Shown: in pieces, positions 1 to 7,900 of the stretch
Layout of the letters: the number at the start of each line of letters is the position of its first letter
Numbering within the stretch: position 1 is the stretch's first letter
From: Capnocytophaga haemolytica
Lineage (GTDB): Bacteria > Bacteroidota > Bacteroidia > Flavobacteriales > Flavobacteriaceae
Direction of reading: 5' to 3'
Assembly (NCBI RefSeq): GCF_001553545.1
Contig: NZ_CP014227.1
Location: 1,346,501-1,410,500 of the forward strand
DNA: 64,000 bases
Program-made: the position numbers and the translations under genes
Notes under the pieces: generated by a model
What the model was told of the DNA's origin: nothing
What the model saw: only the letters and a program-made list of their open reading frames with translations
Database searches by the model: none

Positions 1-3
1 CTC

Positions 4-84
4 ACGGCGTGAGGGTGTAGCTATATAGTAATATGTAGCAAAAACGAATAAACTCGGTTTTTAGACAGCACCTACTCACGCCGT
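4..84. repeat. Long-range inverted repeat at window start
   Basis: ACGGCGTGAG (4-13) pairs perfectly with CTCACGCCGT (75-84), leaving about 60 bases between the arms. It lies just upstream of the first phage-type gene. It could be an operator, a terminator from a gene to the left of the window or a structured leader; the sequence does not decide. Confidence 0.4.
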
Positions 85-102
85 TAAATATTTTATAAAC
101 AA

Positions 103-447
103 ATGTCTAAAAACCAAACAACCGCACCAATCGCAAATGTTAGTAACGAGGTGCACAGCGAGGCAGCCGCTTCAATCTTAGAACTCTTACCAAAGGTTGA
201 ACGCATCGGCTCAGAATTAGAAACTAAGGTGTATAATCTTAACAGCACAAAAAAGCACCTTTTTAACTTGCTTTCAGAGGCAATTGGCAAACTACCAGAC
301 GAGCACCAAATGGACTTATTACCCTTCGTTTGGCAACTAATGACCATTGACGGCGTACTATCTGAGTGCATCACCCCGAGAGACTTCTGTAACTTAGAGG
401 ACTTCATCTATTACACAAAAGAATTATTAACCCTTAGCAATATATAG
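103..447 (+). CDS. Small phage-type protein, unknown function
   Basis: A 114-residue protein of unrecognised family, predicted soluble and mostly helical, with no signal peptide. The ATG at 103 follows an A-rich leader, as is usual in Bacteroidota, and the gene ends 4 bases before the Rha-type gene, so the two probably share a transcript. Its C-terminal half is similar to the frame-broken gene at 1219-1511: both have a KK-HLF segment, then DKLP/GKLP followed by a Q-rich turn, and both end LLMSNI/LTLSNI. That makes it the intact member of a two-copy family. Function is unknown; the surroundings suggest a phage early gene. Confidence 0.65.
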   Translation: MSKNQTTAPIANVSNEVHSEAAASILELLPKVERIGSELETKVYNLNSTKKHLFNLLSEAIGKLPDEHQMDLLPFVWQLMTIDGVLSECITPRDFCNLEDFIYYTKELLTLSNI

Positions 448-451
448 TATT

Positions 452-1159
452 ATGAAAGAGTTAGTAAAATTCGAAGCAAGTGCACCACAAACAATGTCAA
501 GCCGCGAAATCGCAGAACTGACAAATAAGAGGCACGACCACGTAATAAGAGACGTTGAAAATCTGAATAATAGCTATGAAAAGTTAGCCCTCCCCAAAAT
601 TGGGGAGGGGTATTACACCCACCCTAATACGGGTAACCAGCAGCACAGAGAGTTCAGATTAACCAAAATGCAGACGCTCGACCTTTTAACGGGTTATAGT
701 GCTGAGTTGCGTATAAAAGTCAATCGCCGATGGGCAGAGCTTGAAGAAAAGGCACAAACGCCCCCGCCAGCTATACCGCAAACATTCGCAGAAGCTTTGC
801 GATTAGCAGCAATGCAAGCTGAGCGGTTAGAGTTGCAAGCCGCTGAACTGAAAAAGCAAGCCCCAAAGGTAGCCTACTTTGATAACGTGCTACAATCAGA
901 AAGCACATACCCTACTACCTTAATCGCAAAAGAGTTAGGTATGAGTGCTATAAAACTCAACCAGCGTTTGCATCAATTAGGGGTGCAGTACAATCAAAGT
1001 GGCGTGTGGGTGCTTTATAGTCAGCATCAGGACAAAGGTTACACAAAAACCATCACCCGTACATTTGTCAGCAATGAAGGCAAAGAGCATACCTCAATGC
1101 TCACTGTATGGACTGAGAAAGGCAGATTGTTTATTCACAACCTCTTAAAAAGTAGTTAA
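452..1159 (+). CDS. Rha family phage regulator with C-terminal antirepressor domain
   Basis: A 235-residue protein. Residues about 15-105 match the Rha phage regulatory fold (SSREIAELTNKRHDHVIRDV, then a YxxPNTGNQQHREFRL segment and a DLLTGYSAELR helix). Residues about 125-235 resemble the KilA-C/ANT antirepressor domain (LIAKELGMSAIKLNQRL, then a W-x-LY core and WTEKGRLFIHNLL end). Proteins of this two-domain type occur in temperate phages, where Rha interferes with or controls phage growth and ANT domains counter repressors by binding DNA. The gene is 4 bases after the preceding ORF. It is the clearest marker that the first 9 kb are phage-derived. The domain assignment is from motif recognition, not a profile search. 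Confidence 0.8.
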   Translation: MKELVKFEASAPQTMSSREIAELTNKRHDHVIRDVENLNNSYEKLALPKIGEGYYTHPNTGNQQHREFRLTKMQTLDLLTGYSAELRIKVNRRWAELEEKAQTPPPAIPQTFAEALRLAAMQAERLELQAAELKKQAPKVAYFDNVLQSESTYPTTLIAKELGMSAIKLNQRLHQLGVQYNQSGVWVLYSQHQDKGYTKTITRTFVSNEGKEHTSMLTVWTEKGRLFIHNLLKSS

Positions 1160-1218
1160 TACACCCACCATTAACCAACCACCACCAAATAACAAATAAC
1201 AAACAAATAACAAACACG

Positions 1219-1511
1219 ATGAAAAACGATTTAACAGCATCAGTATTAGAATGCATACAAAAAATAGATAATATAAGAGAAGGCATTGAGGACAAACGCA
1301 AAACTTGCCAAGAAAAAAAGCACACTTATTCGATTGTCTGAATATACTTATAGACAAGTTGCCTAATGAGTATCAAACAAAAATGCGCTACGACCTCAAA
1401 GCATTAGAACTTCTCGTTGAGTGGCAAACTCAACTACACTTATTTTACGAACTTGGTAAAATTAAAATACACGCTGATAAAGCAAAAGAACTATTAATGT
1501 CTAACATTTAA
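1219..1511 (+). CDS. Paralogue of the gene at 103, split by a -1 frame change at A AAA AAG
   Basis: An ATG at 1219 opens a 40-residue frame (begins MKNDLTASVLECIQKIDNIR) that stops at 1339-1341. The -1 frame continues to 1511 and carries the part similar to the 103-447 protein. The two frames meet at CAA GAA AAA AAG CAC (1309-1323). A slip of one base back on A AAA AAG (1314-1320) gives ...CQEKKAHLFDCLN..., a continuous product of about 97 residues collinear with the paralogue. This heptamer is the classic dnaX-type slippery site read in the correct phase. A single lost A in the homopolymer (gene decay or sequencing error) would look the same. I do not see an obvious stimulatory stem-loop just downstream. 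Confidence 0.6.
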
Positions 1512-1524
1512 TATTTTACACACA

Positions 1525-1845
1525 ATGAAAAACGATTTAAAAACCATTATGCGCCTCGCTTGGCAGTTCTTTCGCCAAACCCACATCGCATTCTCAGAAT
1601 GCCTCAAAAAAGCGTGGGCAAACTACAAACTCAAAAAAGCAATGCAAAAGAGCATCGTACGCTTCTATTTCCAAAAAGTAGACGGCACAATTCGCGAGGC
1701 TTGGGGCACACTCTCAGAGGCACTAACACCCCAAACCAGCACCACTAACAACCGCAAACCAAACGACACCGTTCAGGTCTATTTCGATACAGAATGCCAC
1801 CAGTGGCGTTGCTTTAAAAAGTTCAATATCATACAATTAGCATAA
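1525..1845 (+). CDS. DUF2693 (WYL_2, Sm-like SH3 barrel) protein
   Basis: A 106-residue protein. The C-terminal 60 residues show the pattern of the DUF2693 family, found widely in Bacteroidota phages and mobile elements: FYFQKVDGTIREAWGTL, a linker, then VQVYFDTECHQWRCFKKFNI. The family is predicted to adopt a small beta-barrel and its role is unknown. The N-terminal 45 residues are basic and helical (Lys/Arg/Trp-rich). The first 16 bases of the coding sequence are identical to the start of the ORF at 1219 (both encode MKNDL), so the initiation region may have been duplicated. It starts 13 bases after the preceding stop, consistent with cotranscription. Confidence 0.7.
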   Translation: MKNDLKTIMRLAWQFFRQTHIAFSECLKKAWANYKLKKAMQKSIVRFYFQKVDGTIREAWGTLSEALTPQTSTTNNRKPNDTVQVYFDTECHQWRCFKKFNIIQLA

Positions 1846-1882
1846 CACTAAAAACATACACCGCAAAATAATTACTTAAATA

Positions 1883-1914
1883 TTTGCACACCTCAATAAA
1901 AAGTTGTATCTTTG
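1883..1914 (+). promoter_or_regulatory. Bacteroidetes-type promoter
   Basis: TTTG (1883-1886), 20 bases, then TATCTTTG (1907-1914) matches the sigma-ABfr consensus. It would drive the small membrane protein gene at 1945 and the genes after it. Confidence 0.7.
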
Positions 1915-1944
1915 CGGTGTATTTAAACAATTACCATTCGCATT

Positions 1945-2145
1945 ATGAAAAAAGAATTTGGTAAGTGGCTGTTAGATATAGCCAAATACATTGTAACAGC
2001 AGTGTTTATATCAAACACATTAGTCAGTACAGAAAATAGCATATACGCCTATATAGGCGGCGTTTTAGCTGTTTTTATCACAATGGCAGTAGGTTTGTTT
2101 TTGCTCAAAGAACCACAAGCAAAAAAAAGACCCTCAGAAGAATAA
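1945..2145 (+). CDS. Small membrane protein, DUF6722-like
   Basis: A 66-residue protein with an amphipathic N-terminus (MKKEFGKWLLDIAKYI) and two hydrophobic stretches (about residues 14-27 and 33-55), ending in a basic/acidic tail (KEPQAKKRPSEE). The N-terminal pattern is the one I associate with DUF6722, a family of short inner-membrane proteins in Bacteroidota; this is recognition by eye. It is the first gene after a well-formed promoter and is followed by another tiny membrane ORF. The function is unknown. In phage, proteins of this size and topology are sometimes holins, but nothing specific supports that here. Confidence 0.6.
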   Translation: MKKEFGKWLLDIAKYIVTAVFISNTLVSTENSIYAYIGGVLAVFITMAVGLFLLKEPQAKKRPSEE

Positions 2146-2177
2146 CAAACGAACAAATAACAAAAAAAGATAGAACT

Positions 2178-2288
2178 ATGGGCATATTATTATTTTCAGG
2201 CTTTATTTGCCTAATCGCAATTGTAGGGGGCTGGTACGTTACTTGGTACGACCGTAAAAGCCAGCACTCAGAAGAACCAAACCTATAA
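2178..2288 (+). CDS. 36-residue single-pass membrane peptide
   Basis: An ATG at 2178 opens 36 codons ending TAA at 2286-2288. The peptide starts MGILLFSGFICLIAIVGGWY, one clear transmembrane helix, followed by a short polar tail with an SEEP motif that echoes the PSEE end of the preceding protein. An A-rich stretch precedes the start. It lies between two genes on the same strand with short gaps (32 and 12 bases), which supports it being translated. No family is recognised. Confidence 0.45.
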   Translation: MGILLFSGFICLIAIVGGWYVTWYDRKSQHSEEPNL

Positions 2289-2300
2289 AAAGACAAAGCA

Positions 2301-2786
2301 ATGACAATAAAAGTAAACGGCAAAGACGTAGAGGCGTATCGGCTCATTATGAGAAAAACAAACGCCCTCGATATACTAAAAGGCACTAAGAAAATCGAAA
2401 TACGAGATTTCAGTAAAACATACGGGGATATGTTTATCGACCCTGAGAAAGAAAAAGTATACCTCAAAAAGATGGAAGAACCCGACTTTGAGTATATAGA
2501 TAAAAATGGGGTCGCTGAATGTGATAAGATATATAAAGATACAAAGTATATCTATTTCACCAACTATAACAACTCTTGGGACTTAGTAGCTGAGATAGAA
2601 CAAATATTTATGTTGTGGTTTACAGACGACGATATGGAATTTCTCAGTAAAGAACTCAATTTTCACGACCTTGAAGAAAGCTATAAAGAATACAAAGCAA
2701 ATGGACACGATGACAACGAAGATGGGACACCTGCTTTCTTTGCGATTGAGTTAAAAGGGGTTGTATCTCATCGAGGGCTTGCATAA
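2301..2786 (+). CDS. Unknown protein, possible ASCH/PUA-like fold
   Basis: A 161-residue soluble acidic protein. The segment KTNALDILKGTKKIEIRDFS resembles the start of ASCH-type PUA domains, which carry a Gly-x-Lys-x-x-E-x-R pattern and bind nucleic acid. The C-terminal strand AFFAIELKGVVSHRGL would fit the family's closing strand. The central region (YKDTKYIYFTNYNNSWDLV) is not recognised. It is the last gene of the promoter-1883 unit and ends before a strong terminator. The ASCH assignment is a guess from pattern; a structure prediction or profile search would settle it. Confidence 0.5.
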   Translation: MTIKVNGKDVEAYRLIMRKTNALDILKGTKKIEIRDFSKTYGDMFIDPEKEKVYLKKMEEPDFEYIDKNGVAECDKIYKDTKYIYFTNYNNSWDLVAEIEQIFMLWFTDDDMEFLSKELNFHDLEESYKEYKANGHDDNEDGTPAFFAIELKGVVSHRGLA

Positions 2787-2824
2787 AGCTACAAAAACAG
2801 ACTAATATAAGAGAACCTAATAGA

Positions 2825-2863
2825 GAGGTTACACGCTGCAAAGGTAGTGTGTAACCTCTTTTT
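2825..2863 (+). terminator. Rho-independent terminator
   Basis: GAGGTTACAC (2825-2834) pairs perfectly with GTGTAACCTC (2849-2858), followed by TTTTT. It closes the small early-gene unit. The loop contains TGCAAAGGTA, which on the minus strand reads TACCTTTGCA, a -7-like element, but without a matching -33. Confidence 0.85.
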
Positions 2864-2897
2864 GTATTTATTGTTTAATTATTTAATATTTAATGTT

Positions 2898-3032
2898 ATG
2901 CCAGAACCTTACGCAGTACGTTGGACAGGTGGTAAGAGGCAAGTGTATCGAACAAAAAGAGACTTCGAATATGGTAAGTTATCTTCATTTGGGACTACCA
3001 ATAAGAGATTAGACCGTAGTTTCGGAAAATAG
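2898..3032 (+). CDS. 44-residue basic protein, unknown
   Basis: I place the start at the ATG at 2898 (MPEPYAVRWTGGKRQVYRTK) because the upstream part of the open frame overlaps the terminator region and is hydrophobic without being a convincing signal. The protein is strongly basic (Arg/Lys-rich, RDFEYGKLSSFGTTNKRLDR) and could bind nucleic acid. It ends 10 bases before the PAPS-reductase-like gene. No family is recognised. Confidence 0.45.
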   Translation: MPEPYAVRWTGGKRQVYRTKRDFEYGKLSSFGTTNKRLDRSFGK

Positions 3033-3042
3033 TTAATACACT

Positions 3043-3732
3043 ATGCAACTCAACCACGCACACCAAGTCATTGAGCAACTCGCTCAAAAAACAAGCAAAG
3101 TGGTACTATTTCACTCAATGAGTGGCAAAGATAGTATCGCTTTGCTTAACCTCTTATACCCCCACTTCGAGGTAACCTGTGTATTTATGTACGTAGTCCC
3201 TAACCTCGACCACATCAACCGATATATGAACTACATCAACGAGAAGTACCCAAAAGCAAAAATCATACAAATACCACACTTTGCCGTATTCTCATACATC
3301 AAAGCAGGCTATTTAGGTTGCAAGCAGAACGAAAAGCAAAAACTCTACACACTCGCCGACCTCACCGATAGCATCCGCACACGCACAGGCATTGAGTGGG
3401 CTGTATTTGGCTTTAAACAATCCGATAGTATGAACCGCCGTATAATGCTGCGCACCTACGAGCTTGAAGCCATCAACGAAAAAAACAAAAAGTGCTATCC
3501 ACTATCCAAATACAAAAACAAAGACATACTCCATTACATCGAAACCAACAACCTCATACCACCCGAACGTTACGGGAATAGTCAGTCATCAGGCACAAGC
3601 ATAAATGACCTTGAATACTTATTATTCCTCCGCAACCACTACCCGCGCGACCTCCAAAAGATAATCAACGAGTATCCACTCACAGAACGAATATTATATG
3701 AGTACGACTATGAAAGAACTAAAACAGAGTGA
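3043..3732 (+). CDS. Phage PAPS reductase-like PP-loop protein
   Basis: A 229-residue protein with a PP-loop: SGKDS at residues 27-31 in VLFHSMSGKDSIALLN, the ATP-pyrophosphate-binding loop of the adenine-nucleotide alpha hydrolase superfamily. The layout (PP-loop, then a helix-rich half with RTRTGIEWAVFGFKQSD and a conserved Arg) is that of phosphoadenosine-phosphosulfate reductase-like proteins common in phages, distant from CysH and near DndC. Roles proposed for phage members include nucleic-acid or sulfur modification, but the substrate is not known. The gene overlaps the following ParB-like gene, so the two are translationally coupled and probably act together. Confidence 0.8.
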   Translation: MQLNHAHQVIEQLAQKTSKVVLFHSMSGKDSIALLNLLYPHFEVTCVFMYVVPNLDHINRYMNYINEKYPKAKIIQIPHFAVFSYIKAGYLGCKQNEKQKLYTLADLTDSIRTRTGIEWAVFGFKQSDSMNRRIMLRTYELEAINEKNKKCYPLSKYKNKDILHYIETNNLIPPERYGNSQSSGTSINDLEYLLFLRNHYPRDLQKIINEYPLTERILYEYDYERTKTE

Positions 3733-4429
3733 AACCCAAACCATACAACGTTCCCAAATACATCTCAATCCCTACAACCCTAAAAAGCACACCGACAAAA
3801 AGATAAAAGAACAACTCGCAAACTTCAAAAAAGTAGGCTTTAACGGAGGCATCAAGTGGAACAAAACCAGCGGCAACCTCATTGACGGGCACCGCCGCCT
3901 AATGGCTATGGACTTGTATTACAAATACGATGGCACCCCCGCTACCGACTACCAGGTAAAAGTAGAAGTCGTGGAGTTTGACCCCAAAACCGAAAAAGAG
4001 CAAATGACCTACGAAGCACTCGGAAATACCCGCGCCGATTATGCCCTTGTAGCCGCCTATATTGATGAAATAGACTACAAGAACATAGGATTATCCGATG
4101 AAGACTTGTCGGCTATTTCTGCTCTTATAGCTACTGATGTACCTCCTGTGGTTGAAACCATAGACGATTTCATAACTCCCACACCCGCAGAAAACGCTCG
4201 TGCGGCTCGCACCTCAGAAGAACCCTCCTATGAGGACAAGAAAGAAAAAGTCAAAGCAATGAAGCAGCAAATCCGAGAACAAGCCATAGAGCGAGGGCGT
4301 AATGAAGAAGCATACCTTACCCTATCATTCACCTCTCACCAAGCTAAAAGCGACTTTTGCGAACTGCTGGGCATCGATCCCGACAGCCGATTTGCCAAAG
4401 GGGAAGACGTCCTCAGTATCATAGAATAA
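3710..4429 (+). CDS. ParB-like nuclease-fold protein (phage)
   Basis: The N-terminal half carries the ParB/sulfiredoxin-type fold: IHLNPYNPKKHTDKKIKEQL, then GNLIDGHRRLMAMDLYY, the GHRR segment being the family's nucleotide or DNA-binding hallmark. The C-terminal third is charged and coiled-coil-like (KKEKVKAMKQQIREQAIERG). I chose the ATG at 3710 (MKELKQ); an ATG at 3698 is also possible, and both overlap the PP-loop gene by 23-35 bases. PAPS-reductase-like and ParB-like pairs are a recurrent module in Bacteroidota phages just before the terminase genes. The activity of phage members is not established and may be nuclease or DNA-binding. Confidence 0.75.
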   Translation: MKELKQSETQTIQRSQIHLNPYNPKKHTDKKIKEQLANFKKVGFNGGIKWNKTSGNLIDGHRRLMAMDLYYKYDGTPATDYQVKVEVVEFDPKTEKEQMTYEALGNTRADYALVAAYIDEIDYKNIGLSDEDLSAISALIATDVPPVVETIDDFITPTPAENARAARTSEEPSYEDKKEKVKAMKQQIREQAIERGRNEEAYLTLSFTSHQAKSDFCELLGIDPDSRFAKGEDVLSIIE

Positions 4430-4451
4430 CATAATAAAACAAACAATCCCT

Positions 4452-4901
4452 ATGAGTACCAATAGAAAAGCACCCAAAAACAGCAAAAAACCTACACTCA
4501 GAAAATTTACAGAAGTAGTAGAAAAGTGCGGCGGCAACATCTCGTCCATAGCCCGCACCTTTGGCGTTAATAGGCTAACAGTATACGAATGGGGCAAAGC
4601 AGACCCCGACTTCCAAGCCGTCATTGACGACCAGCGCGGCAAAATACTCGATGAATGCATATCCATTTCCCGAGTACTCGCACGAGGTATACCAATTTAT
4701 GACGAACAAGGTAAAATCATAGGTTGGACAGAGCGCCCCGATAGCGGAATGGTACGCTACCTAATGAGCACACTTGGACGCAAAGAAGGATTTGGCGAGA
4801 ATGTGGATATAACCACTAACGGCGGCAGTATCGCCCCCGCCTTCAAAATCGAAGTCATCGACCGCCGTGAACAAGTTATCACAGAAGAAACAAACTCCTA
4901 A
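4452..4901 (+). CDS. Terminase small subunit-like DNA-binding protein
   Basis: A 149-residue protein. A helix-turn-helix lies near residues 30-55 (GGNISSIARTFGVNRLTVYE, then WGKADPDF), the arrangement of phage small terminase subunits, which recognise packaging sites and recruit the large ATPase. The downstream motif RPDSGMVRYLMSTLGRKEGF is also typical: helical and linking to the oligomerisation region. In an intact phage the large terminase follows; here the next gene, after 15 bases, is the tape measure protein. The simplest reading is a deletion that removed packaging, head and most tail genes. It could instead be a general HTH regulator. Confidence 0.65.
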   Translation: MSTNRKAPKNSKKPTLRKFTEVVEKCGGNISSIARTFGVNRLTVYEWGKADPDFQAVIDDQRGKILDECISISRVLARGIPIYDEQGKIIGWTERPDSGMVRYLMSTLGRKEGFGENVDITTNGGSIAPAFKIEVIDRREQVITEETNS

Positions 4902-4916
4902 TACAAGCAAATAATT

Positions 4917-7900
4917 ATGAATAATAACGAAGGAAGCATCAATTTTGAAATAGGATTAGATACTAAGAAATTTCAAGACAATTTAAAAGAAATAGAGCGT
5001 AAATTCAAGGAATTAGAGGAGAAATTCAACAAACCTAACATTCCTACACCTGAAATCCCCAAAATACCAGACGCTCCCAAAGCCACCAGAGAAGCCCAAG
5101 CCCTTGCAGACGCATTAAGAAATGTAAAGCGAGTAGCTGGCACACTCTTCGTGCTCGGAGGCGCACAACAATTCGTCTCACAACTCGTGAACGTACGCGA
5201 TGAGTTCCAGCGCCTCGAAATCTCATTCGCTACAATGCTACAAAGCAAGGACAAGGCAAACAAGCTAATGGCTGAGATGGTAGACCTCGCCGCACACACA
5301 CCTTTCTCAATGACAGAAGTAGCAGAAGGTGCAAAACGACTGCTCGCCTTCCAAATACCAGCCGAACAAGTAACTGACACCCTCCGACGTATGGGAGACG
5401 TAGCGGCGGGGCTTTCTGTGCCTATGTCCCAGCTTATCCACGTATACGGACAAGTAAAAGCACAAGGGCGACTACTCACCAACGACCTCTACCAATTCAC
5501 CAACGCAGGTATCCCTATCATCGCCGAGCTATCCAAAGTAACAGGCAAAGCTGAGAACGAAATCAAGGATATGGTAACCGCTGGCAAAATAGGCTTTTCT
5601 GAGATACAACAAGTATTTCAGAATATGACCAATCAGGGTGGGCTATTCTACAACCTCACCGCCGAGCAAAGCAAATCACTTGGAGGGCAAATCTCCAACC
5701 TTAAAGACAACATCGAACAGATGTTTAACGAAATGGGCAAAGCCACCGAAGGCACTATATCCTCAGCCATCTCAGGCGTCGCCTACCTCGTTGAGCATTA
5801 TAAGCAAGTAGGTAAAGTAATATCGGTACTTGTTGCCACTTATGGTACTTACAAAGCATCTCTCATAGCTCAGGGTGTAGCTCAGCAGATAGTAACCAAA
5901 TACGGAGTAATAGATGCAGCGACTAAAAAGCTCCAAATACGCGCTACTATCCAAGCAATGCTCGCACAAAATAGCCTCACCAAAGCAATGCTCGCTAATC
6001 CCTACACCCTTGTAGCAGCAGCCGTTGTAGGGCTAATTGCAGCTATTTGGCAGTTCTCCAACGCTACCACTGCCGCCGAACAAGCACAAGAGAGCTTCAA
6101 CAAGGAAATGAGCAAACTCTCCGACCTTCGCGACAAAGAACGCCAACAAGTCGATGACCTCCTCAGCACCCTCAAAGACGAGACCAAATCACGAGGCGAG
6201 CAAAACCAAGCACTCCTAAAATTGCAAGCCCTCTACCCCGCTATATTCAAGCAGTATCAAACCGAAGCCGAACTCCTCAATAAAATAGGAGAGGCTCGCC
6301 AAAAAGCATACGCCGATATAGATGAAAGCGATGCGAAGCGTAAAGAAGACTATGTAAGAAGGTTAGAGGATAGACTAAAAACACTCAAAGACAGCTCAGC
6401 AAATGCAAACGGCACAGACCTTTATAGTGCCTACAAAAAAGACAAAGAAATACAAGCAGTAGAAGCCGAACTTGCCAAAGCCCGCCGAGCCACAGCGTGG
6501 ACAAAAACACAGAATAAGATAAACGAACTCTCTAACCTATCCCCCGAAGAGCAGAGACGCCAGCAAGCACTCATCCGCGAGGAAATCAACCGCCGTAAGA
6601 ACGCACAAGTTGGAGTAGGTCAAAAGCAAATACCTCTCACAATGCCAGCCTTTCAGTCCACAGGCTACGAACAATTCGACTTCAAAGATTTAGGGCTTAT
6701 CAATCAAAAAACAGATAGCTTCCTTAAAGTCTCAAAAGCACAAATTACTACCTTTGACGACCTCTTAAAGAAAAGAGCTGAGTTGCAGAAGGGCATAAAC
6801 AATATCAAGGCACAACTAACAGCCAAAGGAGCTAACGTCAATGATGAAACCCTAAATAAACAATTAGCCGAGCAAGAAGCCGCCCTCAAAGCTGTAAACA
6901 CTCAAATCGAAAAACTCGAAACCAAAAGCACTAAGAAAGGCGGCACTAAAACCACAAAAGCTGAAAAAACGCCCTACGACATTGAGGCAGAAAAACGCCG
7001 TATTGAGCGACAACAGGAAGACCTTCATTTTGCTAATGAAGAACAACGCATACAGCAATTAGAGGAAGGATATGACAAAGAAGACGAACTTATTCGTCTC
7101 CGTTATGAGCAACGCAAAATCAACATCCAGCGACTTGAACAGGACGCCCTCGCTACACTCATTGCCGAGCGAAAAAAACAATACGAATACGAGCACGGTA
7201 ACGCCAAAGGCTTTGACCCTTCTGTCGTACAACTCGATGAAGCAACCAAAGGCGAGTTTACCCAAATGCGTAACTACAACGAAGCTGAAAAGCTCCAAGC
7301 GCAGGACAAACTATACCAAGCACTCCTCGACAAGTACAAAACCTACGCCGAAGAAGAAGCCTCCATTAACAAAAAGTATGCAGAAGAGCGCGCCGCATTA
7401 GAAAAACAGCTCACAGGTGAAACCCTTAAACAACGCCTCGCTGAAAGCAAAAAAGCCCAAAACAAAGAACTCTTCGAACTCCAAAGGAAATACAAAGCAG
7501 AAGGTAAAATTGTTGGACGCCTCTTTGAGGATTTCAGTAAAAAGAGCCTTAAAGACCTTGAAGAACTCTTTAAAGCAGCAACGGAAGAGTTCGCAAAAGT
7601 AAAAGATGAACTCGACCCTGACAACCTTGCAGCATATACGAACCGCCTTGAACAACTCAAAGAAAAACTAAGAGACACACGTCCATTCTTCCAACAATTC
7701 GCACAGGATATTAAAACAATGTTCGGCGGCAAAGGAGTGGAGAAAGGAGAGGCAGCAAATCGCTTTGTTAAAGGGTTAGGAAGTCTCAGCAATATGTCAG
7801 GTTCGCTCACCAGCTTCGTAGGCGACTTATATTCAATGTTTGGGGGTAGTGGTCTCAAACAAGCCAACATATTAGGGCAATCTATGACTAATATGCTCAG

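Noticed and set aside
2837-2846. Minus-strand promoter (TACCTTTGCA) in the terminator loop
   Set aside because: No -33 element and no minus-strand gene downstream; it lies in a hairpin loop whose role as terminator is clear.
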